DNA of 64,000 nt from NCBI RefSeq assembly GCF_002980495.1, contig NZ_PVBR01000011.1:62001-126000 (forward strand). The letters run 5' to 3'. The notes under the pieces were generated by a model. That model was not told the origin of the DNA and made no database searches. It saw only the letters and a list, made by a program, of their open reading frames with translations. A program made the position numbers and the translations under genes. This stretch comes from Phyllobacterium phragmitis (GTDB lineage Bacteria; Pseudomonadota; Alphaproteobacteria; Rhizobiales; Rhizobiaceae). Below are positions 29,107 to 38,689 of this stretch, one piece after another. How positions within the stretch are numbered: position 1 is the first letter of the stretch; each line of letters begins with the position of its first letter.

Positions 29107-29121
29107 TGTTGCACCGCAATA
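29107..29121. promoter_or_regulatory. exo 15-bp inverted repeat, copy 7 (upstream of exoZ)
   Basis: TGTTGCACCGCAATA, 80 bp before the exoZ start; differs from the perfect exoL copy by a single base in the right arm. Confidence 0.62.
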
Positions 29122-29200
29122 TATAGGTTGCAAGTTTGCCGGCTTGATCCTAATCTCCCGGCAAAAGGGCAAGCACTATATCGCGTGAGGGCGGGACGGC

Positions 29201-30178
29201 ATGACTCAGCTACGATCGATACAGGTTTTGCGCGCCATCGCGGCACTTGCGGTCGTGTTTTTTCACCTTTCTCCCTCCTCGTGGACGCTCGGGGCCGCGG
29301 GCGTCGATCTTTTCTTCGTTATCTCCGGTTTCATTATGGGTACGGTCGGGCTCAACGACAGCCCCGTCCGTTTCATGTTCAAGCGCATCATCCGCATCGT
29401 GCCGCTCTATTGGGCCATCACCTTCGCCATGTGCATAGCCTCGCTGATGCCGGGGCTTTTCGCCACCTTCACCTTCGACCTGCCACGGATCATCACGTCG
29501 CTCTTCTTCATTCCGTTCGAGGATCCGCAAGGCAAGGTCTGGCCTCTGATCGTCGTGGGGTGGACGCTGAACTACGAGATGTTCTTCTATCTTCTCTTTG
29601 CCCTCGGGCTCTGGTTGCGCCGCCCGATCATCGCGCCCATGCTGATCATAGCCGGGCTGGCGGCTGCCGGATGGCTGTTCCAGCCTGAGCAAACCATCCC
29701 GCATTTCTACACCGATGCGCTGCTGCTCGAATTCGTCCTCGGCCTCCTGCTCTCGCGCGCGGTCTTCTTCAAGAACGCGGCGCTCGGATCGGTGCTGGCG
29801 GCCGCGGGCTTCGTAGGCCTCTTGTCATGGGGACTTGGCGGCGACACGCCCGATTGGCGCATCATCTATTGGGGCCTGCCCGCTGCGGCGATCGTCGCCG
29901 GCTTCGTGGCGATCGAGCGTGCAGGCATGTTTCCCGGCCAGGCGCTACGCCCTCTCGAAAGGCTGGGCGATGCCTCCTATTCGCTTTATCTGACCCACGG
30001 CATCGTGCTCGGCATCATCGGCAAGTTCGTCAGGCATGAAAGCGGGTTCGCAATTCCCACCGCCCTTGCCGCCTGCATCGTGGTGGCGATGCTGTCCTAT
30101 TATCTTTTCGAGCGCCCGGTCGGGCAGATTTTGCGCGGTCTCATCGCCCGCCCGCAACGGCCTGAGGTGGCGACCTGA
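29201..30178 (+). CDS. exoZ: ExoZ-like acetyltransferase (acyltransferase family 3)
   Basis: 325 residues; ATG preceded by GGGCGGG. It opens with RSIQVLRAIAALAVVFFHLS and has the paired GAAGVDLFFVISGFIMG motif, followed by about ten helices and KRIIRIVPLYWAITF. In Sinorhizobium ExoZ acetylates succinoglycan. The stop codon lies in the second unit of a 12-bp tandem duplication (CCTGAGGTGGCG at 30161 and 30174), so the last residues may have been altered recently. Confidence 0.85.
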   Translation: MTQLRSIQVLRAIAALAVVFFHLSPSSWTLGAAGVDLFFVISGFIMGTVGLNDSPVRFMFKRIIRIVPLYWAITFAMCIASLMPGLFATFTFDLPRIITSLFFIPFEDPQGKVWPLIVVGWTLNYEMFFYLLFALGLWLRRPIIAPMLIIAGLAAAGWLFQPEQTIPHFYTDALLLEFVLGLLLSRAVFFKNAALGSVLAAAGFVGLLSWGLGGDTPDWRIIYWGLPAAAIVAGFVAIERAGMFPGQALRPLERLGDASYSLYLTHGIVLGIIGKFVRHESGFAIPTALAACIVVAMLSYYLFERPVGQILRGLIARPQRPEVAT

Positions 30179-30233
30179 GGTGGCGGTCCGAGCGGTTCTA
30201 CAATGCCGGCCGGCCTTCATCCTGTAAACTGCA

Positions 30234-31268
30234 TCACCAGTCCCAATTGCCGCTGCGCTTGTCCTTCAGCATGAGAGCCAGCGAAAGGGGAAGGCTGAGG
30301 ATTCGTGCCGGATCGAGCTTGAATATCTTCGACAGAAGCGTTCTGTTCGGCGCCCTGCCCTTGGCCATGCTGCGGGCGAGCAGATAGGCATAGACCTTGC
30401 TGAACTTGGCAAGTCGCGCCTCGATCATCTGCTTGTCGGGCTGCTCGATCTCGAAATTCCGTTTCAGCTTGGTCAGGAAAACCACGAGATAGCCATAGCG
30501 GTCGACCGTCTGCGGCAGGTTCCAGTCGAAGGCGGAGAAATAGATATTCACCCCCTGCCCGCAAATGACGTTGCACTCGGTGGAAAACACCGCCACGCCG
30601 GCCTTGCGGGCAAGCGTGATCCACAGCATGTGATCCTCGCCGGCGCTGCGCAGATCGGTATCGAACCTCGCCTCTGGAAATTTGGAAAAGCGGTAGACCA
30701 CTGTCGATGTCTGGCTCAGATATTCGGTCAGAAAAGCGCTGAACGCCAATCTCGAAGGCATCTGGTAGATGTTCTCGAGGCCCGGCACGCGGTCCGGCGC
30801 CGGGCTTATCTCGCCCTTCGTCCATTTCTGAAAAATCTCGCTCTCCTCGAACCAGCTCTTGTCCGTGTTGAAGCGTGTGTGGTCGCAGAAATAGAAATCA
30901 TAATCAGGCGCGGCTGAGAGTGTCGCAATGGCCTTGCGAAGATGGTCGGCTTTCCATTCATCATCCGAATCGAGAAAAGCGACGAATGACACCTCGGCCG
31001 GATCGAGCGCGGCAAGAGCCCGGTTGCGGGCGGCTCCCGGCCCGCCATTCTCCTGCACGATCAGTTCAATCTGCTGTCCCGGATCGAATGTGATGCTGTC
31101 TATTTCACCTGCGGGAGAAACCGGCGAAGCATCGTCGACAATGACGATCTTCAAGCGGACGTCTCCGGCGATATCCTGTGCAAAGACGGAACGAAGCGCA
31201 CGCGTCAAAATTCCTTTCTCGCGTTGGTAGAAAGGAATGACGACGGCAACGACTGTCTCGGAATTCAT
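30234..31268 (-). CDS. exoW: ExoW-like family 2 glycosyltransferase
   Basis: 344 residues from the ATG at 31268 (GAGGTG upstream); another ATG is two codons earlier. Motifs: VVAVVIPFYQREKGILTRAL, IVIVDDASPV, GPGAARNRALA and VAFLDSDDEWK, then DLRSAGEDHMLW. The PFYQREKGIL opening fits ExoW, which adds the seventh sugar (beta-1,3 glucose). Unlike in Sinorhizobium it is placed after exoZ on the opposite strand; no exo repeat was found in front of it. Confidence 0.78.
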   Translation of the reverse strand: MNSETVVAVVIPFYQREKGILTRALRSVFAQDIAGDVRLKIVIVDDASPVSPAGEIDSITFDPGQQIELIVQENGGPGAARNRALAALDPAEVSFVAFLDSDDEWKADHLRKAIATLSAAPDYDFYFCDHTRFNTDKSWFEESEIFQKWTKGEISPAPDRVPGLENIYQMPSRLAFSAFLTEYLSQTSTVVYRFSKFPEARFDTDLRSAGEDHMLWITLARKAGVAVFSTECNVICGQGVNIYFSAFDWNLPQTVDRYGYLVVFLTKLKRNFEIEQPDKQMIEARLAKFSKVYAYLLARSMAKGRAPNRTLLSKIFKLDPARILSLPLSLALMLKDKRSGNWDW

Positions 31269-31855
31269 CTGCACCTCTTGATCACGCCCCTGTGGAACGT
31301 CACGCGTCCGAACGGACTCGCAAAAGATCCTCTCACTTTGAGATATTATACCACTATCCTTGAACGGATTCCGGCTTGAGAAACGAGCAATAGCGATTGC
31401 AGAATTCTTCCCGATGACAACGCCACGATAAGCGAGAAATCACTATGCTCATGCATACCTATCATGACTATCCCCATATCCGATTGATGAACTTCCAAGC
31501 GTGAAAGCCCCCCCTTTAGTGATAGAACCACCATCAAACGCATTACAGCGCCGTGCGTCTTTTTGGAGACTACACAAGGACGCTGCAAGTTATTGAATCG
31601 GCGCGTCGCGCTTTCCGAAAACAAATTCCAGTTTTCGGACCGATACGCTACGTCTCACCGGATAATCCACAGATGCGGTTGATAAACCGGCGTCCAAAGG
31701 AGTACCTTGGGATAGAGCGGGTGGCGAAGGCAAAATCGGGAATCTCGCAGAGGACCGGTAGCCTACCAAATAGCCACGTTTTGTCCATCATACCCAATAC
31801 CGCCCGGTATTACACTGAAGCTCCCTTCTGAAATTCACGACAAAGGATTGTGACC
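31269..31855. other. Intergenic region exoW-MFS gene
   Basis: 587 bp between divergent genes with no convincing gene; short frames here cross the dispersed repeat at 31544-31648. No exo 15-bp repeat was seen. Otherwise nothing recognised. Confidence 0.4.
31544..31648. repeat. Dispersed double-hairpin repeat, copy A
   Basis: About 105 bp. First stem CAGCG ... CGCTG encloses a small hairpin; the second stem contains CCGAAAAC / GTTTTCGG. Aligns over its length with copies B (38690) and C (56939). Resembles the intergenic palindromic elements common in Brucella and other Rhizobiales. Confidence 0.65.
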
Positions 31856-33094
31856 ATGCTGGCGTCGGACCTGCGCCCGGAAATGCGCTCGGAGATGCGC
31901 TGGCTTTCCAGCGGCTTTCTTCTGACGCTCTGCTCCGGTTTCGGCCAGACCTATTTCATCGCTCTCTTCGCAGGTTACCTGAAAACCGATCTCGCCATCA
32001 GTGACGGTCAGTTCGGCAGCCTCTATACGATCGGCACACTGGCCAGCGCGGCGCTGCTGATGTGGGCGGGAAAGTTCGCCGACCAATTGTCGATCCGCTG
32101 GCTCGGAGTCGGCGTCATGGCGGGACTGGCGCTGACATCGCTGGCCATGGCATCGGTGGCTTCCGTCTGGATACTGGTCTTTGTGCTGTTTGGTCTCCGT
32201 TTCTTCGGCCAGGGCATGCTGACCCATGTGGCGATGACCGCCATGGGCCGCTGGTTCAATCGCAAGCGGGGGCGAGCCGTCTCCATCGCCGCGCTCGGCT
32301 TTCCCGCCGGTGAGGCGGTGCTGCCGATGATCGCGGTCGCAAGCATCGGCCTCATCGGCTGGCGTTCCACATGGGTCGCGGCCGCCATCGTTCTCTTCGC
32401 CTTGCCTATACCGATCCTGATCTGGCTTCTGAAACATGAACGTCGCCCGACCGCCGGCCTCGCTGTCGCCGAGACAGCTAATCAGGGCATCGCCCGCCGC
32501 GAATGGACGCGTAGCGAGGTTCTGAAAAGTCCGCTCTTCTATGCACTCATGCCCGGAGTGCTCACGCCCTCCTTCATCGTTACCGGCATCTTCTTCAATC
32601 AGGTCACCATCGTGGCGCTCAAGGGCTGGGAGCTTTCCTGGTTTGCCGCAAGCTTTCCTTTTTCCGCCGGTGTCAGCGTTCTGTCGGCGCTCACGGCCGG
32701 CTGGATGGTCGACCGCTTCGGCGCCCGCCATCTGCTGCCGACGTTCCTTGTTCCGCTCGGCCTCGCAACTTTGATCCTGACTTATGCGGCGAGCCCTTAT
32801 GTCCTGCCGGTGTTCATGGCGTTGGTCGGGCTTTCACTCGGCAGCGCCTCGACCATTCAAGGCGCGCTTTGGGCCGAACTCTACGGCACCGAGCATCTCG
32901 GCGCGATCCGGGCGCTCGTCATGGCCGGAGTGGTCTTCGCCTCCGCGCTGTCACCCGGGCTGATCGGTGTCCTCATGGATGCCGGCGTGCCGCTGGAAAC
33001 GCTGCTTCTGGCAATGGCCGCCTATTGCTTCATCGCCGCGCTGTGGATGGGTGCGCTCATGCCCCGGCTCCATCGTCTGGCTATGTCCTCATGA
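31856..33094 (+). CDS. Major facilitator superfamily transporter
   Basis: 412 residues from the ATG at 31856 with AAAGGA 8 nt upstream (a GTG two codons earlier is possible). Twelve membrane segments; the cytoplasmic loop MGRWFNRKRGRAVSIAALGF after helix 4 is typical of the oxalate/formate-antiporter-like or NNP-type MFS groups. Substrate unknown. It is an insertion relative to known exo clusters, lying between exoW and exoT, and may have nothing to do with polysaccharide. Confidence 0.78.
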   Translation: MLASDLRPEMRSEMRWLSSGFLLTLCSGFGQTYFIALFAGYLKTDLAISDGQFGSLYTIGTLASAALLMWAGKFADQLSIRWLGVGVMAGLALTSLAMASVASVWILVFVLFGLRFFGQGMLTHVAMTAMGRWFNRKRGRAVSIAALGFPAGEAVLPMIAVASIGLIGWRSTWVAAAIVLFALPIPILIWLLKHERRPTAGLAVAETANQGIARREWTRSEVLKSPLFYALMPGVLTPSFIVTGIFFNQVTIVALKGWELSWFAASFPFSAGVSVLSALTAGWMVDRFGARHLLPTFLVPLGLATLILTYAASPYVLPVFMALVGLSLGSASTIQGALWAELYGTEHLGAIRALVMAGVVFASALSPGLIGVLMDAGVPLETLLLAMAAYCFIAALWMGALMPRLHRLAMSS

Positions 33095-33138
33095 GGACAA
33101 GCCAGACACGAAACGCTGTTCACTCAATCCCTGCATTT

Positions 33139-33153
33139 TGCTGCAGCGCACAA
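33139..33153. promoter_or_regulatory. exo 15-bp inverted repeat, copy 8 (upstream of exoT)
   Basis: TGCTGCAGCGCACAA, 172 bp before the exoT start in the 230-bp gap after the MFS gene. Core TGC-N3-GCA retained; arms differ at a few positions. Confidence 0.45.
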
Positions 33154-33324
33154 ATTAGCGCTTTACGGCTTCGTAGCCGGTCCATAAGATTTGCCCGCCT
33201 GTCCCCTCTAGCCAAACAAAATATGCACCCAATCTTAGCCTAGGACCCTTCCCACGCGCTGCGCGCAACATCCTCGCGGACAGTTTGGACTGATCGGCGT
33301 CCGTAGCAACATCTGGAGCATTGT

Positions 33325-34770
33325 ATGGACAGCAGCAGGGCCAGCCGCAAGATCGTCAGGAATGTCGGCTGGAGCATCTTGTCCAAGGTTGCCGTCTTCT
33401 CGCTCAAATTCGTCAGCGTCCCGATACTTGCCCGCCTTCTGACGCCTGCGGAGTTCGGCATCGTCGCCACCGGCATGATCGTCGTTTTCTTCCTGTTGCT
33501 GATCGGCGGCGCGGGTCTTTCTGCCGGCCTTATCAGGGCGGAAAGGGAGGATCCCGAAACCCAGGACACCGTCTTCTGGACCAATCTGACAGTCGCAAGC
33601 GTGCTCGGCATCCTTCTCTATTTCAATGCTGCATTCGTCGCAGGGCTCCTCGGCGCGCCGGAAGCCAAATGGCTCCTTGAGATATTCGCCTTCCTCTTTC
33701 CCATCTATCTCGGTGCGGACGTCGCGTCTTCCATTCTCTCGCGGCGCATGGCCTTCGCGAAGGATGCGTTCTGGAACGTGGTGTCGGAGGCCCTGGGCGC
33801 AATTGCCGCCATCGCGGCCGCTCTCGGCGGCCTCGGCGTCTGGGCGTTGATTCTCCAGCAATTCGTGAGTGCGATCGTGCGCTGGTGCGGCCTCATGTTC
33901 GCAAGCCGATATGTGCCGCGCTTCCGCTTCTCCTCTGCAAAACTCCGTGCCCTGTTCGGATATGGCAGCCGTATTGCCGGCGCTGATTTCGCCAATTTCA
34001 TTTCATTTCAATCGCCCCTCGTGGTGATCACCAGGATCCTCGGCCTTTCCGACGCCGGCGCTTTCAGCGTTGCGAACCGCCTCTCCGATCTGCCCAACCA
34101 GATCGTGCTATCGGGGCTGATGGGCGTCCTTTTTCCGGCCTTCTCCACCATGGCGGACCAACCCGAACGCAGAAGCCGCGTCCTCATGCAGAGCACGCAG
34201 ATGACAAGCATTCTGCTCGCGCCGATGCTGTTCGGATTCGGGGCCGTGGCCGAACCGGCCATGAACGTCGTCTTCGGGGCACAATGGACCTATGCCTGGC
34301 CGGTGCTGGGCCTGCTCGCCGTCGCCAAGGGCATCATGACACCGTGCGGCAGCTTCATTCCCTTTTTGAAAGCCACAGGCCATGCTGGCGTATTGTGGTG
34401 GTTCGCCCTTGCGCGCGCTGCGGTGATCGTCGTCGGGACGTGGATCGGCGCGACGCTCGATGGCCTGATCGGCGTTTGCCTCGCGCTCTGCATTGCCAAC
34501 GTCTTCATCATGATCGGCTATGCCGCGGTCGTATTCAATGTCGCGAAGATTCCCATGCGGGCCGCTGTCGATTGCGTCATCCTCCCGCTCGGGAGCGCGG
34601 TCGCGATGGCAGCGCTCGTCCGCATTCTCCTTGGATATGCCCGACCTCATATCGCGAGCGATCTGCTCCTGCTCCTCGCCGGGGCCGCAGCCGGCACGGT
34701 CATTTATCTCCTGCTCATGTTTGCGACCCAGAGGGGGGCGCTTACCTCGCTTCTTGCGCTCCGCCGTTAA
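33325..34770 (+). CDS. exoT: ExoT-like polysaccharide flippase (Wzx/MATE-like)
   Basis: 481 residues; ATG preceded by GGAG. About 12-14 helices; the opening NVGWSILSKVAVFSLKFVSVPILARLLTP and DVASSILSRRMAFAKDA match the polysaccharide-transport family PST that includes ExoT and WzxC. It flips lipid-linked subunits to the periplasm for ExoQ. Displaced from the exoI-exoT-exoW position known in Sinorhizobium. Confidence 0.83.
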   Translation: MDSSRASRKIVRNVGWSILSKVAVFSLKFVSVPILARLLTPAEFGIVATGMIVVFFLLLIGGAGLSAGLIRAEREDPETQDTVFWTNLTVASVLGILLYFNAAFVAGLLGAPEAKWLLEIFAFLFPIYLGADVASSILSRRMAFAKDAFWNVVSEALGAIAAIAAALGGLGVWALILQQFVSAIVRWCGLMFASRYVPRFRFSSAKLRALFGYGSRIAGADFANFISFQSPLVVITRILGLSDAGAFSVANRLSDLPNQIVLSGLMGVLFPAFSTMADQPERRSRVLMQSTQMTSILLAPMLFGFGAVAEPAMNVVFGAQWTYAWPVLGLLAVAKGIMTPCGSFIPFLKATGHAGVLWWFALARAAVIVVGTWIGATLDGLIGVCLALCIANVFIMIGYAAVVFNVAKIPMRAAVDCVILPLGSAVAMAALVRILLGYARPHIASDLLLLLAGAAAGTVIYLLLMFATQRGALTSLLALRR

Positions 34771-34795
34771 AATCCGAACAGAGCGGAGGACCGGC

Positions 34796-35716
34796 TCACG
34801 TCGCGTAGATTCCGTGCACATAATCCTTGCGCACCGTATCGACTTCGACGCCCGGCATCGGCAGCAGGCGGAGCATCTCGGAGCGCACGACGTCCGGGTC
34901 GACAGTCAGCCTCTGCTGCGCCAAATCGAAATTGTGCTTCGCATCGGCGCGCGACCATTGCAGGGATTCGAGCGGTGCGTTCATCAGGCGATATCTGAAG
35001 CCCTCATAGGCGTCGCAGGGTTCTTCGACGACGGGCAAGGCACCGCAGATCACCGCTTCGAAGAAACGATAGGTCCAGGCGATGCCGTTGTTCTTGAAAT
35101 CGCCGCTCGGGCAAAGCACGAATTTCGAGTTGAGCAGCAGATCGTAATATCCGGTATTCCAGGATTTACGCGGGAAGACGCGGCCCTGGTCGGACATGTA
35201 GATCTTGACGTTTTCGGTACCCACATAATCGGCAATCGAAATACCGGCCTTGCGGGCGACCTTGCGCGCGATAGTGCCTAGATATGTCGGCTTCTTATCG
35301 GGAACGGAAAGCTGTTCCAGGCCGGACAGATGAAGCCATTCATTGATGGCCGTGCGGCGGCTATCGGTGAGGAGACCGGCGAAGGAGACATCCACCCCGC
35401 GATGTTCCGGCCATCGCTCTTGGCAATGGCGAAAGATCGCGGCGGGCATGATCAGCGCCCGCTCGATCGACCCGATCCGGCTCACCGGCGTCATATGATC
35501 GATGTAAAGACCGGAAACCTTGCGCGCGCCGGACATGCCGACTTTGTAATCGAGCCCGAAGATCTTCTTCAGCAGGACGAGCTTCTTCTCCTCGCCCGGT
35601 TCGATGCAAATCCGGAAACCCGCTTCGCTGATCGCATGAACCAATCTCAGCGTTTGCAGCAGATCAAACGGGAGATCGATTGTCACATCAATTACGTTCT
35701 CATCCCTTCTGCTCAT
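34796..35716 (-). CDS. Exostosin-like (GT47-type) glycosyltransferase, putative
   Basis: 306 residues; ATG follows GGGGAA. The C-terminal half has LLLNSKFVLCPSGDFKNNG and YRFFEAVICGALPVVEEP, the layout of exostosin/GT47 domains where a nucleotide-sugar is bound. No signal peptide or membrane helix, so it would be cytoplasmic. Position beside the nucleotide-sugar genes suggests that it attaches the sugar they make, possibly as a decoration of the exo polymer or of lipopolysaccharide. The donor cannot be told from sequence. Confidence 0.6.
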   Translation of the reverse strand: MSRRDENVIDVTIDLPFDLLQTLRLVHAISEAGFRICIEPGEEKKLVLLKKIFGLDYKVGMSGARKVSGLYIDHMTPVSRIGSIERALIMPAAIFRHCQERWPEHRGVDVSFAGLLTDSRRTAINEWLHLSGLEQLSVPDKKPTYLGTIARKVARKAGISIADYVGTENVKIYMSDQGRVFPRKSWNTGYYDLLLNSKFVLCPSGDFKNNGIAWTYRFFEAVICGALPVVEEPCDAYEGFRYRLMNAPLESLQWSRADAKHNFDLAQQRLTVDPDVVRSEMLRLLPMPGVEVDTVRKDYVHGIYAT

Positions 35717-35792
35717 CTGAATTCCCCAATCTGGCTAAGAGTTAATTTGCCTTATCCACTTCAGTCCCATTTCAAGCTCACTTCAGGCGTTT

Positions 35793-36569
35793 TCACGCCC
35801 AGAGCTTCCACGGCGCCTTGCCGCCTGCCCATTCCTTCTCAAGCACCATCTTGTCGCGCAGCGAATCCATGCTTTGCCAATAGCCCCGGTGCCAGTACGC
35901 ACCGAGCTTGCCACCTTCTATCACCCGCTCCATCGGTTCCTCCTCCCATACGGTCTGATCGCCGTCGATGAGATCGAAGACCTCCGGTTCGCAGACGAAG
36001 AAACCGCCATTGATCAGGCCGCCGTCGCCTGCCGCTTTTTCGCGGAATGCCCGGACCTTTGCCGCATCCTCCGATAACCCAAGCGCGCCGTAGCGGCCCG
36101 GTTGAGTGACCGCCGTCAGCGTGATCCAGTTGCCGCCCTCCTCATGCACCTTGATCGCTTCCGGAATATTCGCGTCTGACACACCGTCGCCATAGGTCAG
36201 CAGGAAGCGCTTGTCGCCAATGACGTCCCGTGCACGCTTCAGGCGCCCTCCTGTCATCGTATCGAGGCCCGTATCGAGAACCGTAATCTTCCAGTTCTCC
36301 GAGCATCTGCGTTTCCAAATGATCTCACCGGTGGCGAGATCGGCGGTGAAATCGCTGTTCATCATGAAATAATTCAGGAAATAGGATTTGATGAAATCGG
36401 CCTTGTATCCGGCAAGGATGATGAAATCGGTGAACCCGTAATGGGAATAGATTTTCATGATGTGCCAGATAATAGGGCGATCGCCTATTTCCACCATCGG
36501 CTTTGGCCGTGAAGTGGTTTCCTCCGTAAGCCTGCTGCCATAGCCGCCCGCGAAAATGACCACTTTCAT
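35793..36569 (-). CDS. rfbF: RfbF, glucose-1-phosphate cytidylyltransferase
   Basis: 258 residues. Nucleotidyltransferase opening VVIFAGGYGSRLTEETTSRPKPMVEIG, then PIIWHIMKIYSHYGFTDFII and LTYGDGVSD (metal Asp), and GFFVCEPEVFDLIDGD. Makes CDP-glucose, the entry to CDP-deoxysugars or CDP-linked branched sugars. Start overlaps the stop of the SAF oxidoreductase gene (ATGA), so they are coupled. A CDP-glucose 4,6-dehydratase of obvious RfbG type was not found nearby. Confidence 0.9.
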   Translation of the reverse strand: MKVVIFAGGYGSRLTEETTSRPKPMVEIGDRPIIWHIMKIYSHYGFTDFIILAGYKADFIKSYFLNYFMMNSDFTADLATGEIIWKRRCSENWKITVLDTGLDTMTGGRLKRARDVIGDKRFLLTYGDGVSDANIPEAIKVHEEGGNWITLTAVTQPGRYGALGLSEDAAKVRAFREKAAGDGGLINGGFFVCEPEVFDLIDGDQTVWEEEPMERVIEGGKLGAYWHRGYWQSMDSLRDKMVLEKEWAGGKAPWKLWA

Positions 36570-37960
36570 AAAACACCCGTCCTTTCGTTTTCCTGATTGG
36601 AATTCCGTTTCCGCAAATTCGCACCGGCATCGGAGCCGAGCGCGGAAACCGTTTTTTCATGATGATCGATGGGAAAGAGAGCATCCTGCTGGCGCCGCAA
36701 GGCGTGTGCAGTACTGCCGGACGGCGTCTCGACATCATCATAGGTAAGCGCCTGATCCATCGGAACCTCGCGCTTCAGCCGACAGCCCTCGGCAAGCCCC
36801 ATCGGCAGCAGGTTTTCCCCTCGCGAAATGTCGTAATTCTCGGCGACGCCATAGGTCATGTACCCGCCGATGCCGTCGATGGTTTCGCCTTGCCGCAGCG
36901 GTCTTTTCGCAGCCGCCACGACATCGACCGATGGCGCATTGGTGTTGCCGATCACCACGTCGCGGCAGAGCGCCACGCGGGCGATCGATATGCCGAATTC
37001 GAGCGTCGTCAGATGCCAGGCGGTGTAGAAGCTGTAAAGCGGTCCCTTGCCGAGCTTGCCCAGATTGAGGAAGAACGCCTGGTTTTCATCGCGCGCTTCG
37101 GCAAGAACATAGATGCCTGGGCTGGGCCGGGTTCCAACGACATAATCGACGATGCCCCCAAGCGCCCGCAACGCGTCGATATCATAGAAATCGACGAGAT
37201 CGTCGACATGCCCTTCATATTCCCGGCCGATCATGCCGCGCTGCGAAACCTTCAGCCCCACGGCATTGGCGACGATCGCCTGTTCGGCCGTCATCTTGGT
37301 CCCATCGGCGAAGCTCGCGACCATGCTGGGCGTCTGGTTCCATTGTCTGGCGAACGCTTCCTGCGTCGTCGGGTTGCGGGTGCGGTCCTGCAACCCCTTG
37401 ATGTTGCCGCAAACAAGAGGTCTGAGCCCCATCGCCTCGACATGACGCACGAGGTTCATCGTCACGCCGGGCTGGTCGCCATCGGCGCCGGAAAAGATCA
37501 CGCCTGCCGCCTCGGCCTTCACGCGCAGCAATTGCCCGACCGTCGCATCGAGTTCGACATTGAGGGAGACGATATCCTTGCCGTTTTCGATGCATTCCAT
37601 GGTGATGCGGGCGCCATATTCCACATGGCCCGTCGTTTCCAGCACTATATCGATCATCGCCGAGCGCGCGATCAGCGAAGGATCGCTCGTCACCACCCTT
37701 TTTCCGGCCCTCAGCGCATGGGCCATGGCCGACGCCGTCGTCACCTCGACGATTTCACCGCGCCCGACGCCGGCATCGACGAATGCGTTGATCGCGCGTT
37801 CGACATTGCGGTTGCAGATGGCCGCCACATGCAGGACCTTCATGGTGCGCTCGACATTGATGAGCATGCCGCGGCCCATGAAGCCGATGCCGTACATGCC
37901 GACGACGACGGGACGTCCCGCCCGCATCCGGGCCTTGATGGCATTATCGACAATAATCAT
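36566..37960 (-). CDS. NAD(P)-dependent oxidoreductase with SAF domain (homoserine-dehydrogenase-like)
   Basis: 464 residues from the ATG at 37960, which overlaps the rfbC stop; the longer frame to 38284 is shadow coding over rfbC. N-terminal Rossmann fold VVVGMYGIGFMGRGMLIN, mid region FSGADGDQPGVTMNLV, and a C-terminal SAF-type part (VPMDQALTYDDVE) as in sialic-acid synthase antifreeze-like domains. The family is seen beside rfbF/rfbC in polysaccharide loci and is thought to act on a sugar precursor; exact reaction unknown. Confidence 0.8.
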   Translation of the reverse strand: MIIVDNAIKARMRAGRPVVVGMYGIGFMGRGMLINVERTMKVLHVAAICNRNVERAINAFVDAGVGRGEIVEVTTASAMAHALRAGKRVVTSDPSLIARSAMIDIVLETTGHVEYGARITMECIENGKDIVSLNVELDATVGQLLRVKAEAAGVIFSGADGDQPGVTMNLVRHVEAMGLRPLVCGNIKGLQDRTRNPTTQEAFARQWNQTPSMVASFADGTKMTAEQAIVANAVGLKVSQRGMIGREYEGHVDDLVDFYDIDALRALGGIVDYVVGTRPSPGIYVLAEARDENQAFFLNLGKLGKGPLYSFYTAWHLTTLEFGISIARVALCRDVVIGNTNAPSVDVVAAAKRPLRQGETIDGIGGYMTYGVAENYDISRGENLLPMGLAEGCRLKREVPMDQALTYDDVETPSGSTAHALRRQQDALFPIDHHEKTVSALGSDAGANLRKRNSNQENERTGVL

Positions 37961-38574
37961 GCTTGCGCTCCGTGAACTGGGGAGCCGCCGTTCGGAGGAG
38001 CCGGAGCGACGGCAAGCGAACGAAACCCCTCGACACCGTGATATTCCAGGTCGAACAGCCGCCACGATGTATCCTTGGCTGATATTTCGACAGGCTGGCA
38101 TGGCCATTCGATCGCGAAGAAAGGATCGTCCCACCGCAGGCCCCGCTCCTGCTCCGGAGCGTAGAACGCACTTACCAGATAGAAGGCCTCGGCATCGTCG
38201 GTCAGCGTGATGAAGCCATGCGCAAAGCCGCGCGGCACATACATCATCGTCCGGTTTTCGGCGCTCAACGTCGCGCCGAACCATTTGGAGAATGTCGGAG
38301 AATGGGGACGAAGATCAACGATGCAATCCCAAAGCGCGCCCTGGATGCAGCGCACCACCTTGGCCTCAGCCGAAGGCATCAGCTGATAATGCATGCCGCG
38401 CAGCGTTCCGGCCTTGGCGCTCAGTGAAGTGTTGATCTGGACAAAATCGGTTTCCAGCCCTGCGGAAGCAAATTCGTTCTCGCAGAAGAGCCGTGCAAAG
38501 AAACCGCGTTCATCGCCTCTCTTGGTGAGATCGACGAGCCAGGCGTCCTTCAATCCCGTTTCACGGAATATCAT
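37957..38574 (-). CDS. RfbC/RmlC-like dTDP-4-dehydrorhamnose 3,5-epimerase family protein
   Basis: 205 residues, cupin fold. Visible: KRGDERGFFARLFCENEF, TLRGMHYQL (catalytic His region), VRCIQGALWDCIVDLR and PRGFAHGFITL. As it sits with a cytidylyltransferase rather than rmlA/B/D, the substrate is probably a CDP-4-keto sugar, not dTDP-rhamnose precursor. First gene of a unit with the SAF protein and rfbF (4-bp overlaps). The 335 bp upstream hold dispersed repeat B. Confidence 0.82.
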   Translation of the reverse strand: MIFRETGLKDAWLVDLTKRGDERGFFARLFCENEFASAGLETDFVQINTSLSAKAGTLRGMHYQLMPSAEAKVVRCIQGALWDCIVDLRPHSPTFSKWFGATLSAENRTMMYVPRGFAHGFITLTDDAEAFYLVSAFYAPEQERGLRWDDPFFAIEWPCQPVEISAKDTSWRLFDLEYHGVEGFRSLAVAPAPPNGGSPVHGAQA

Positions 38575-38689
38575 TCAGGCAGTCCCCACATGTCCTCTCC
38601 CGGTATATTTTTCCCTCTGCCACCCTTTCTCGTATCGGCCCGCTGTAAAATTGATCTTGGGGGCGCGATAGTCGAAGACTGGCGTCTTC

